A program made the translations under genes and the position numbers. The notes beneath the pieces are model-generated. The model ran no database searches, was not told where the DNA came from, and saw nothing but the letters and a program-made list of their open reading frames with translations. Below, piece after piece: positions 25,907 through 34,092 of a stretch of DNA of 64,000 nucleotides (position 1 is its first letter; every line of letters starts with the position of its first letter). Source of the stretch: Larkinella knui. Lineage in GTDB: Bacteria; Bacteroidota; Bacteroidia; Cytophagales; Spirosomataceae. The stretch lies in NCBI RefSeq assembly GCF_003858645.1, contig NZ_RQJP01000001.1, positions 1,302,001 to 1,366,000 of the forward strand, read 5' to 3'.

Positions 25907-27838
25907 ATGGGAAAGATTATAGGAATTGACTTAGGAACAACCAACTCGTGCGTAGCTGTCATGGAAGGCAACGAGCCGGTGGTCATTGCAAACAGCGAAG
26001 GCCGTCGGACTACGCCATCGGTTGTGGCCTTTATGGACAACGGCAACGGCGAACGCAAGGTCGGTGATCCGGCCAAACGCCAGGCCATCACAAACCCCAA
26101 GAACACGATTTCATCGATCAAACGGTTCATGGGGAAGCGTTTCAATGATGTTCAAAATGAAATGAAAACCGTAGCTTATTCGGTTGAACGTGGCCCCAAT
26201 GACACGCCACGGGTCCGGATTGGTGATCGTCAATATACTCCTCAGGAAATTTCAGCACTGATTCTGCAAAAAATGAAGCAGACCGCCGAAGATTATCTGG
26301 GACAAACCATTACGGAAGCGGTTATCACGGTGCCGGCTTATTTTAACGATGCTGAGCGCCAGGCTACCAAAGAAGCCGGTCAGATTGCCGGTTTGGACGT
26401 GAAACGGATTATCAACGAACCGACGGCGGCTGCTTTGGCCTACGGGTTGGATAAGAAGCACCACGACATGAAAATCGCCGTATTCGACCTGGGTGGCGGT
26501 ACGTTCGACATTTCGATTCTGGAACTGGGTGATGGTGTGTTTGAAGTAAAATCGACCGACGGGGATACGCACCTGGGGGGTGATGACTTCGATCAGGTGA
26601 TCATCGACTGGTTGGCGCAGGAGTTTAAAAATGATGAAAACATCGACTTGCGGCAAGATCCGATGGCGTTGCAACGGCTGAAAGAAGCCGCTGAAAAAGC
26701 CAAAGTTGAACTGTCAAGCTCCAGCTCGACGGAAATCAACCTGCCGTATATCATGCCGGTGAACGGGATTCCGAAACACTTGGTCCGCACGTTGAGCCGG
26801 GCGAAATTTGAGCAACTGGCCGATACGCTGATTCAACGGAGTCTGGAACCCTGCCGCCGGGCGTTGAAAAATTCCGGTTATTCGGCCAGCCAGATCGACG
26901 AGGTAATTCTGGTCGGTGGGTCAACCCGGATTCCGAAAGTGCAGGATGAAGTGGAAAAACTGTTCGGCCGCAAACCGTCGAAGAGTGTGAACCCCGACGA
27001 AGCGGTTGCTATTGGTGCGGCCATTCAGGGTGGTGTGTTGACCGGTGAGGTAAAAGATGTGCTCCTGTTGGATGTGATCCCGCTGTCGCTGGGTATCGAA
27101 ACGATGGGTGGTGTGTTGACCCGCCTGATCGATGCCAACACGACTATTCCGACCAAGAAATCGGAGACCTTCTCAACCGCATCGGATAACCAGCCCAGCG
27201 TAGAAATCCATATTCTGCAGGGCGAACGGCCCATGGCCACCCAAAACCGGTCACTCGGTCGCTTCCACCTGGACGGTATTCCACCCGCTCCGCGCGGTAT
27301 TCCGCAGATTGAAGTGACGTTCGATATTGACGCCAACGGTATTCTGCACGTAACCGCCCGCGACAAAGGCACGGGTAAAGAACAGAAAATCCGGATTGAA
27401 GCTTCCAGCGGTTTGAGCGACGAAGAAATCAACCGGATGCGCGAAGAAGCCAAAGCGAACGAAGCTTCCGATAAAGCCGAACGCGAGATTGTCGAAAAAG
27501 TCAACCAGGCTGACTCGCTGATTTTCCAGACGGAGAAGCAGTTGAAAGAATACGGCGATAAGTTGTCAGCAGGCAACAAAACCGCCATCGAAAGTGCCCT
27601 GAGCGAATTGCGTTCGGCCCACAGCAGCCGGGACGCAGCCGCGATCGACGCTGGCGTGGAAAAACTCAATGGCGCCTGGGCAGCCGCTTCACAGGAACTG
27701 TACAATGCAACGGGCGGTGCGCAGGGTCCGAACCCGGCCGATGGTTTCGCCGGTGACGGTGGACCGACCAACGGCCAAAATGGGCAGACGGCCAGCCAGG
27801 ACAACGTTTCTGACGTTCCGTTTGAAGAAGTAAAATAA
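25907..27838 (+). CDS. dnaK: Molecular chaperone DnaK (Hsp70)
   Basis: 643 residues. The ATPase domain starts [18 protein letters not shown] and contains [18 protein letters not shown], the phosphate loop [16 protein letters not shown] and [11 protein letters not shown]. The linker [15 protein letters not shown] leads into the substrate-binding domain and helical lid, then a Gly/Asn/Gln-rich tail ending VPFEEVK. It folds and protects proteins with DnaJ and GrpE, neither of which is in this window. It is a single-gene unit with its own terminator. Confidence 0.99.
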   Translation: MGKIIGIDLGTTNSCVAVMEGNEPVVIANSEGRRTTPSVVAFMDNGNGERKVGDPAKRQAITNPKNTISSIKRFMGKRFNDVQNEMKTVAYSVERGPNDTPRVRIGDRQYTPQEISALILQKMKQTAEDYLGQTITEAVITVPAYFNDAERQATKEAGQIAGLDVKRIINEPTAAALAYGLDKKHHDMKIAVFDLGGGTFDISILELGDGVFEVKSTDGDTHLGGDDFDQVIIDWLAQEFKNDENIDLRQDPMALQRLKEAAEKAKVELSSSSSTEINLPYIMPVNGIPKHLVRTLSRAKFEQLADTLIQRSLEPCRRALKNSGYSASQIDEVILVGGSTRIPKVQDEVEKLFGRKPSKSVNPDEAVAIGAAIQGGVLTGEVKDVLLLDVIPLSLGIETMGGVLTRLIDANTTIPTKKSETFSTASDNQPSVEIHILQGERPMATQNRSLGRFHLDGIPPAPRGIPQIEVTFDIDANGILHVTARDKGTGKEQKIRIEASSGLSDEEINRMREEAKANEASDKAEREIVEKVNQADSLIFQTEKQLKEYGDKLSAGNKTAIESALSELRSAHSSRDAAAIDAGVEKLNGAWAAASQELYNATGGAQGPNPADGFAGDGGPTNGQNGQTASQDNVSDVPFEEVK

Positions 27839-27856
27839 AGAAATCCTTAGTTGGTT

Positions 27857-27892
27857 AAAGCCGGTACGATCATCTCGTGCCGGCTTTTTTTG
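27857..27892 (+). terminator. Intrinsic terminator of dnaK
   Basis: Stem AAGCCGGTACGA/TCGTGCCGGCTT (27858-27869, 27875-27886, one G-T pair), five-base loop and a T-run to 27891. Confidence 0.92.
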
Positions 27893-27919
27893 TGTTCTAT
27901 CCGGGAGAAAGCAGACAAC

Positions 27920-28597
27920 TTATTGATCAGGCCTTATGCGGTCATTTTCCGGACTGGCTACTTTTTGCCAGAAACCGCTGGCGACCATTCCTCCGTAAAA
28001 AGAGCGAATTTCGCCAAGCCGTAAGTTGGAGAGCGAATTGAGCAGGGGGAGCCAGTTGGGCAAATGATCCGCCTGAATGTGGCTGAGCGTACGAAAAAAG
28101 CGGTATTGGCTCCAGAGTAGTAGACGGTGCCACCAGCGAGTCGGTTCCACAAAATCACAGCAGAACCAGAAACCGTTCGTAACCAGACACGGAAGCAAGT
28201 GGGGTAGAAGGCTGTTTTTCAGTTGGTTATCCGTGAATAAATCCAGAATAAAAGGGGTAAACAGAATGTCAACCCGATCGTTGGCCAGGAGGGCGGTTTG
28301 AGTCCCAACCCGAAAATCGACGCGGCTATCGTTATTTACTTTTTTTCGGGACAACGAAATCATAACCGGTGACGCATCGATGTATATCACTTTCCGGGGT
28401 TTGCAATCGGTCAGAATGCGGGACAGCAGCCACCCGGTACCGCCACCAAATACCAGGATAGCAGCGCCCTCCGGAACCTGATGGAGCCAATGCGCTTGTG
28501 CATTTCGCAGTGAATTGCCGAAAACCAGCCGGGAAAGGGCATCGTAAAAGGGTGCAACTCCGTCAAATCCATCGTCGACCCGAGGGTGTGGTGCCAT
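27920..28597 (-). CDS. Class I SAM-dependent methyltransferase
   Basis: 225 residues from the ATG at 28597, which precedes the family-like sequence VDDGFDGVAPFYDALSRLVFG. ATGs at 28627 and 28687 would add a basic, low-quality N-terminus. Motif I is ILVFGGGTGWLLSRIL, with the acidic post-I strand KVIYIDASPVMISLSRKK, as in UbiE/Methyltransf_25 proteins. The C-terminal half is less typical and carries a hydrophobic stretch rich in Trp and Phe, so membrane association is possible. Substrate unknown. It is divergent from the barrel protein at 28805. Confidence 0.82.
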   Translation of the reverse strand: MAPHPRVDDGFDGVAPFYDALSRLVFGNSLRNAQAHWLHQVPEGAAILVFGGGTGWLLSRILTDCKPRKVIYIDASPVMISLSRKKVNNDSRVDFRVGTQTALLANDRVDILFTPFILDLFTDNQLKNSLLPHLLPCLVTNGFWFCCDFVEPTRWWHRLLLWSQYRFFRTLSHIQADHLPNWLPLLNSLSNLRLGEIRSFYGGMVASGFWQKVASPENDRIRPDQ

Positions 28598-28804
28598 ACG
28601 TCTCAACCTTTTTTGTGAAAAAATCATGGAGTGCAAAACACGATGCCGACATCGCGTCCTGTGGTTGGAAAGCAAAGGATCCTGCACGGTTACTCAACCT
28701 GGTTTTTGTGGAAAGGATTAGTCAGGCTGAAACCAGCGTATCAAAAGATGACTTTTTCAGCGGCTTTCCGTCTAAGGTGAACCATGCTGTAAACCTGTCG
28801 ACTG

Positions 28805-29584
28805 ATGAAACGAAAATTACGCTCCGGTTTTGGTCTATTTCTGTTTAGTCTACTTTTAGTACAGGCTTCGGCCCAGCCAAAGCCGAAAGACCGCAAAGAC
28901 GATTCGCAACCCGCCAGTTTCGCCATCCGGACGGGGTTGACCCAACTGTTCGGTGATCTTAAAGACCCGGTATCGACGCCATTTGCTGGTGCCTCCTTGA
29001 TGCTTCCGATTACCAAAACCGTAACGATCGAATTGCCGGTCGACTTTGGTACCCTGCAATCGCAACAGGACGATTTTTACCATTCCGGGGCTAAAACACG
29101 GTTTATCCAGGTTGCTGCCACGGCCTCGGCGAATGTGTTGGAATGGGTGAAGCAGGAGCACAAACTGGTTGAAATCAGACCGTATGCCGGCGCGGGTTTG
29201 CTATTTTTCAGGGCTGAAGCGTTCGATCTGACCACCGGCAAGTTGCAACGGGTGACTAACAACCAGGGCAGCCACCGCTCGCGCGATGGCATCGAAGCCC
29301 GGGGGAAAGCCGGCGTTAAAAGGACCCATGAACTGGTTTGGGTCCTGGGAATTCGGGGCGCAACAGCTCTATCGCGTCGGATAAGCGTTTTTGGAGACAT
29401 TCGGTTCAATCTGGTGCGGACAGACAAACTAGATGCTACGCTGGATGACAACAACCAGGTGATGCAGGCGACCGGCCCGGCTTATACGGAAGGCAACCAC
29501 TATGGAAAAAATACCAGCGATAAATGGGGCTTTGCGTCAGTGGGTTTGAATTTCTATTTTGGCGAACGGTTTAAGAAGAATTGA
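28805..29584 (+). CDS. Outer-membrane beta-barrel-like protein of unknown function
   Basis: 259 residues with a signal peptide ending near residue 23 (VQASAQ). The mature protein has alternating amphipathic strands (SFAIRTGLTQLFGDL, VTIELPVDFGTL, EIRPYAGAGLLFF, RISVFGDIRFNLV) and ends in a strand FASVGLNFYFGERF, typical of eight-stranded porin-like barrels. A Lys/Asp-rich stretch follows the signal. No specific family recognised. It ends one base before the convergent lipoprotein gene. Confidence 0.72.
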   Translation: MKRKLRSGFGLFLFSLLLVQASAQPKPKDRKDDSQPASFAIRTGLTQLFGDLKDPVSTPFAGASLMLPITKTVTIELPVDFGTLQSQQDDFYHSGAKTRFIQVAATASANVLEWVKQEHKLVEIRPYAGAGLLFFRAEAFDLTTGKLQRVTNNQGSHRSRDGIEARGKAGVKRTHELVWVLGIRGATALSRRISVFGDIRFNLVRTDKLDATLDDNNQVMQATGPAYTEGNHYGKNTSDKWGFASVGLNFYFGERFKKN

Positions 29585-29585
29585 T

Positions 29586-32039
29586 TTAGTGGCCGGCCAG
29601 AAAATCGGCATACGTCGCACACTCCCGAATCATCTCTTTCTGAAAACGCGTGTTCCTGTATTGCTTCGCAAATTTGGTCAGATACACGGAGTAGTGCTCA
29701 CGGCGGAGGGTCCTCATTTCCCGATTAAACGGTTCAGGGTCAGCCGCATAATGACGCCGGGCATTTTCAAATTCCTGCCGGGTATAAAACGCATTTTGCT
29801 CACACCGGGCGGCCATAAAACACGCTTTGGCCGCCAGTTCCGGATTTTGGGCCGCAGCAATGGCTTTTTCGAAAAAATCCCGCGCCCGACTGGTGGTGTA
29901 ATAATCCTGTTCAACAACCTGGGCCAAGCCCTGATCCTGTTGCGGATTTTGAACCAGATGATATGAATACTGATTGAGAACCGGTTCGCTGCCGCTCCAG
30001 CGCGCCCGAACCAGGACCCAGGAATTGCCAAACCAACTCAGGTTGAACGCTCCGCAGCCCAGTTGATAATACAGGTTGGCGGCTTCGTCGCCCGTTGCGG
30101 TTTTGGCCTGCGTTTCCAGCATTACCATCTTTTTGAGAAAAGAAGCCGGTGTATACGAGTTGGAGGTGGCGGGCCCATGTTGACTGCCCCGTAAATTGAC
30201 GGCAAATGGATTTTCATTAAAGTATACCTTGAAGGCATCGATTTTCCAGGCCTTCGGGGTAACTTTCGCATAGGCGTCGGCGGCATCCGCATAGCGATTT
30301 TCGGCCAGCAGGCGCCTTCCCAGCAAAATGTAAAGGTCATCGTTGGTAAAACCGGTCAAGGTAAGAAGTCGTTTATCAAATTCGGTTCGACCGGGATTCG
30401 TCGCGTAGCTGACCACCCGCTGAATCGTTGCCGCCGATGTGGTATCTTCAATGTCGTATAAATCCGAATGGCTGTCGAAATAAATCTCATTCCGATTCAG
30501 TTGGGAAGACGTCAAGGCTGTCAATAAAAAAGCCTTGGCAATACCGGGTCCGTCCGATTGGGCCGGTTTTGACCGGAAACAACCCGCCAGCCAGCCGCCC
30601 GATTCTTTTTCGGCGGCTTTTCCGTAGCCGTATTTCCCTGCCAATTCCTTGCAGGTTTTCACGAAGGCATTGGTCATGTAGAAGTTATAGGAATTGCCGA
30701 ACTGCTCAAGGTAGCCGATGAGCTGGTTTTCAACCTCCGGCGTAATAGTTTCGGTTTGAGCCGTCAGCAACAGCATTTGTTGCAGGAGAATCTGTTTCTT
30801 CAATACCGGATTCACCGGCGATTGCTGGCTGGCCAGTTCCAGATGCGTTTTAGCCTCGGCGTATGCTTTCCCCAGGTAATCCAGATAAGCGGTTGCAGTG
30901 TACCAGAAAGCCGGGTTGCCCATTTTTTTGTTCTCTGTGGATTCCAGAGCAAACGCTTTCAAGTGTTGGAAATAATCCGGGCTTTCGTTCTTTCGGTCCA
31001 TAAACCGGACTGAATCGGCGCGGGATGTCTCATCGTAGCCGTAAATGGGTGCGCTGTCGTGAAAAAAGAAATATTCATTCCGGTTTATTTCCCGCGCCAT
31101 TACCAGTTCGATCAGCGGGTTTTTCGGGTTCAGGCGCACCATTTCTTTCAGAAAAGGCAAGGCATCCTGCTTCGGCTGGATGGCACAAATGGCGTATACG
31201 GCAGCTTTTTCGTGATCGTTCGTGCAATATTCCAGGGCTTTTTCCCGAAAACGAATACCGTAGATTCTCAGGCTGCTTTCGGCTTCCCGTCGACGCGAAG
31301 GGCAACGGTCGAACACTTGCGCAAATTCATAAACCGCCCGGGCCGTGTCGCCCAGCGCCAGGGTCGCGCCCGCATGGCGGCAGAAAGCCCAATCACTGAT
31401 GAACGTTTTTTTGGCCAGCGGGCGAACCAGGTCCCGGTAGGCAATCCGGCTTTGTTCGTATTTTTTGGACATGGCCGCCAGTTTTACCGCCTGGAATGCG
31501 TACCGTTCTTTCAGAAAGTGATCCGATGTTTTGGCGTAACCCGCCTGGGCTTCTGCGAACAAACCGGGTAATTCGATCCGTGAAGAATCCTGGCGGGCCG
31601 AATCGACTTCCCAGGCATTGACGGGGCGAGGAGCGGCTTTCTCGGCCCGCCACGCCAATTGCAGGTAAGCCAGGGCGGCCGGATTGGACGTTGTTGCCCA
31701 GCGCACCAGGCCATTCGATGCCTGATCATCAAGGCTATACAGGGCGGATGAAATCTCCGCTTCCGGCACATTACCCCGGGTGTAAGCTTTCCAGGCAAGC
31801 ACATTTTCATCCGTTTCTACCGAATCTTCATCCGTATCGAAATTCTCGTCATACCGGTACAACTGGGGTGTAAAATGGTAGATCTGATCGCGGGCCGAAG
31901 CCTGGCTGCTTTCGGGCATGAAAAAACTCTTGAACTCGTTGATATCGTAGGTGCTGGGGCCACAGGCAAAGCCGATCAAAATGGCCAGAGACAACAGGGC
32001 ACTACGGAGACGGCCGGAAAATAGACTGGAAAAACGCAT
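29586..32039 (-). CDS. Large helical-repeat lipoprotein of unknown function
   Basis: 817 residues. The lipobox FAC (GFACGPSTYD) lies at about residue 26. The mature protein starts with a conserved-looking YDINEFKSFFMPES segment, then long alpha-helical, TPR-like stretches (FAEAQAGYAKTSDHFLKERYAFQAVKL; LLGRRLLAENRYADAADAYAKV; ARDFFEKAIAAAQNPELAAKACFMAARC). I know this kind of protein only as hypothetical in Bacteroidota. It overlaps the end of the upstream lipoprotein gene at 32002 by 38 bases, so the two are coupled and probably act together at a membrane. Confidence 0.8.
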   Translation of the reverse strand: MRFSSLFSGRLRSALLSLAILIGFACGPSTYDINEFKSFFMPESSQASARDQIYHFTPQLYRYDENFDTDEDSVETDENVLAWKAYTRGNVPEAEISSALYSLDDQASNGLVRWATTSNPAALAYLQLAWRAEKAAPRPVNAWEVDSARQDSSRIELPGLFAEAQAGYAKTSDHFLKERYAFQAVKLAAMSKKYEQSRIAYRDLVRPLAKKTFISDWAFCRHAGATLALGDTARAVYEFAQVFDRCPSRRREAESSLRIYGIRFREKALEYCTNDHEKAAVYAICAIQPKQDALPFLKEMVRLNPKNPLIELVMAREINRNEYFFFHDSAPIYGYDETSRADSVRFMDRKNESPDYFQHLKAFALESTENKKMGNPAFWYTATAYLDYLGKAYAEAKTHLELASQQSPVNPVLKKQILLQQMLLLTAQTETITPEVENQLIGYLEQFGNSYNFYMTNAFVKTCKELAGKYGYGKAAEKESGGWLAGCFRSKPAQSDGPGIAKAFLLTALTSSQLNRNEIYFDSHSDLYDIEDTTSAATIQRVVSYATNPGRTEFDKRLLTLTGFTNDDLYILLGRRLLAENRYADAADAYAKVTPKAWKIDAFKVYFNENPFAVNLRGSQHGPATSNSYTPASFLKKMVMLETQAKTATGDEAANLYYQLGCGAFNLSWFGNSWVLVRARWSGSEPVLNQYSYHLVQNPQQDQGLAQVVEQDYYTTSRARDFFEKAIAAAQNPELAAKACFMAARCEQNAFYTRQEFENARRHYAADPEPFNREMRTLRREHYSVYLTKFAKQYRNTRFQKEMIRECATYADFLAGH

Positions 32040-33054
32040 TAGAATAGGGTGCGGTTACGCTGGAATCGAGATGATAGAGCGCAAATGTAAGCGTTTGATT
32101 TTGGATTTTTGCTAGCAAAAGCCGCTTCCCGGCTTCCAAATCAGCGGGCTGGCATGCCTCCGTTCGGAAGAGGTCGCCCCGCCGGATCGAGAAGCCGAGG
32201 GCGGTTGTATCCCGTTCGGCTACAAAGCGGTTTTCGGTCTCCAGTTTCAAAAATGAGAAAGCCGCCAGCGTTTTCTGATCGACGTTGTTGAGTAAGCTAA
32301 AAAAGCGATTATTCCGGTATACGACCGTCCAGCGAAACAACGGAAGCACGACGTCCAGTGGCAAAGGGTAACGTTCCAGGAAATCGATATACCGCCGGGC
32401 AACCTCCAGATCATAAATGGAATGGTGGGTTTGGGGGCGTTTCCAGTCGGCCATGTTATAAAACATCAGCATGCCCCGATCGACGGGTGGCAGGCCGGTC
32501 TGCTCCGGATATTTGATCTGGTGGAGCCGGATGGTGGCTGAAACCGGACCTTTGAAGCGGCTTTTCAGTTCCCGGAGTAAGGTAAAATACCGCTCCCGGC
32601 TTTGGGAGGTCCAGTCACAATCCAGTTGAATTTCCTGATGGGCAATGCCATTCTGCCGACTAAGCTGACTGATTTTTCGAACTAGATTTTCCGCCAACAC
32701 CGGAATGGCCGGTGTTGGGCAACGAATCAAGGTCTGATTGGTTAGAAAGACAACCGGAATGACACTAAACCCGGTAGGCTTGCGGGCAAACCGGATGACG
32801 GCTTTGGGAACGGGTGAGCGGGTTGCCTGATCCCAATCCACGTCGAAATACCGGATATACAATTTTTGGATGTGAAGCTGATCGAGCAACCGAAGGTCGG
32901 AGGGAGCGGGTTGGTAGGTGGTTTGCCAGTAATAAAAAGCCGGAGTAAGTTGCTTTTGATCAGGTGATTGGCAAGAGAAGGTGAACGTGAATACGACAAG
33001 TAAAAATGCTGATAAATTGTGGATCCGATCCGATCTCCAACCTTTTTGCTTCAT
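32002..33054 (-). CDS. Predicted TIM-barrel-like lipoprotein (DUF3142-like pattern)
   Basis: 350 residues with lipobox FSC at ~28 (FTFTFSCQS). The rest has alternating strand/helix pattern with barrel-like acidic and aromatic motifs: PAFYYWQTTYQP, KLYIRYFDVDWD, EIQLDCDWTSQSRERYF, MLMFYNMADW, and LPLDVVLPLFRWTVVY. The QLDCDW strand with a following RYF helix is reminiscent of glycoside-hydrolase-type (GH18-like) barrels and of DUF3142, but the catalytic residues are not identifiable, so hydrolase activity is a guess. It overlaps the next lipoprotein gene by 38 bases. Its start lies 29 bases from the divergent 33084 gene. Confidence 0.72.
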   Translation of the reverse strand: MKQKGWRSDRIHNLSAFLLVVFTFTFSCQSPDQKQLTPAFYYWQTTYQPAPSDLRLLDQLHIQKLYIRYFDVDWDQATRSPVPKAVIRFARKPTGFSVIPVVFLTNQTLIRCPTPAIPVLAENLVRKISQLSRQNGIAHQEIQLDCDWTSQSRERYFTLLRELKSRFKGPVSATIRLHQIKYPEQTGLPPVDRGMLMFYNMADWKRPQTHHSIYDLEVARRYIDFLERYPLPLDVVLPLFRWTVVYRNNRFFSLLNNVDQKTLAAFSFLKLETENRFVAERDTTALGFSIRRGDLFRTEACQPADLEAGKRLLLAKIQNQTLTFALYHLDSSVTAPYSNAFFQSIFRPSP

Positions 33055-33083
33055 TTTGGGTCAATACTAAAAAAACGCAAGCC

Positions 33084-33431
33084 ATGAAAAACGGTGTGAG
33101 TATACTTATTCTTACGGTAATTCTGGGTTGTCAGGAGAAAAATCCGAAACCGGAGACACTGCCCACCTGTATTCAGCAGGTAATCGAGTCTATTAAAAAA
33201 GAAAACATTTGGGAGCCGCCCGCCAGGGTACTTCGGTATGAATACAAAGGGCAGGAAGTGTATTACATTCCGGCCCGCTGCTGTGATATTCCCAGTCTGT
33301 TAATTGCCAATTGCGATACGATTTGTTCGCCCGACGGTGGATTTACCGGAAAAGGTGATGGCCGCTGTCCGGAGTTTGCCAAAGAAGCCAAAAATGAGAC
33401 ACTGATATGGCAGGATGAACGCCGGAAATAA
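33084..33431 (+). CDS. Small cysteine-rich lipoprotein (DUF6970-like)
   Basis: 115 residues from ATG 33084, which puts the lipobox ILGCQ at ~14-18; earlier in-frame ATGs would spoil the signal peptide. The mature part has TCIQQVIESIKKE, RYEYKGQEVYYIPARCCD, and CDTICSPDGGFTGKGDGRCPEF, with six cysteines that could form disulfides in the periplasm. The pattern matches what I recall as DUF6970; function unknown. Confidence 0.75.
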   Translation: MKNGVSILILTVILGCQEKNPKPETLPTCIQQVIESIKKENIWEPPARVLRYEYKGQEVYYIPARCCDIPSLLIANCDTICSPDGGFTGKGDGRCPEFAKEAKNETLIWQDERRK

Positions 33432-33531
33432 GCCGTATTCGGATTAAGCTGAAAAACGGGCCGAAAAATAAATGAATTGGGCTTAAGTTAAAAAGTAGCT
33501 GGATTCGCAACACCCGGTGAATAAATCGGTT

Positions 33532-33562
33532 TTTGATCGTGCCACAACGCTGTATATCTTTC
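33532..33562 (+). promoter_or_regulatory. Bacteroidota-type promoter of the 33592 gene
   Basis: TTTG (33532-33535), exactly 19 bases, then TATCTTTC (33555-33562), one mismatch from TAnnTTTG. It lies about 30 bases before the ATG at 33592 and rules against an earlier in-frame start at 33517. Confidence 0.75.
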
Positions 33563-33591
33563 TGAATGTTAAATCCTTAACTCCACACCAC

Positions 33592-34038
33592 ATGGCAAAC
33601 ATTCGAAAAGAAATCACTCAGTATGAAGTGAACACAGCCATTCGGCGCGTCGGATCGCCGGTTTCAACCATTCTCGAACGCGTCATTATTCTACGAACCG
33701 CCCCGGAGTTTCATGGTCTGAATATGACCGTAACCCTGGCGTTTTCTACCTCCTTCAGTGGGACCTTTTCGAGTGCTGTTGCGGGGTATTACGGCGGTGC
33801 AACGACGCTCAATCAACAGGTGGGTATCTGGCTTCCGCTGGCGGAATTTCAGTATTACTACGATATTCTTCGGAACGAAAACCCGGTTTTTTTTGAATTT
33901 GAATACAACAGCGCCAATCCGTTGCTCTATTACATTACGAATTTTAAACTCACTACGGGCCTGGAACCAACTGGCGAAGGTGCAGAAAGCAGCACCGCCC
34001 GTGCCCTTGCCGAACTGGAAACAGCAGATGCCGCTTAA
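33592..34038 (+). CDS. Unknown protein of 148 residues
   Basis: The start ATG 33592 fits the promoter just upstream. No signal peptide. The middle is Ser/Thr/Gly/Tyr-rich beta structure (MTVTLAFSTSFSGTFSSAVAG) followed by a helix (PLAEFQYYYDILRNE) and a strand FFEFEYNSANPLLYYI; the tail is acidic (TAGLEPTGEGAESS-like). I recognise no family. It stands as its own unit with a promoter before it and a long hairpin after it. Confidence 0.65.
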   Translation: MANIRKEITQYEVNTAIRRVGSPVSTILERVIILRTAPEFHGLNMTVTLAFSTSFSGTFSSAVAGYYGGATTLNQQVGIWLPLAEFQYYYDILRNENPVFFEFEYNSANPLLYYITNFKLTTGLEPTGEGAESSTARALAELETADAA

Positions 34039-34050
34039 AGAAACGTGTAT

Positions 34051-34088
34051 TTTGACTTCCCGCCGAATTTCTTCGGCGGGAAGTCAAA
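34051..34088. terminator. 17-bp perfect hairpin between convergent genes
   Basis: TTTGACTTCCCGCCGAA (34051-34067) pairs fully with 34072-34088 around a TTTC loop. It lies 13 bases after one stop and 5 before the other, so it probably ends transcripts from both sides, although neither strand has a run of T after the stem. Confidence 0.7.
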
Positions 34089-34092
34089 GCCC

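Noticed and set aside
27025-27804. 259-codon antisense frame in dnaK
   Set aside because: Ser/Ala-rich shadow of the chaperone gene; no independent start signal or family.
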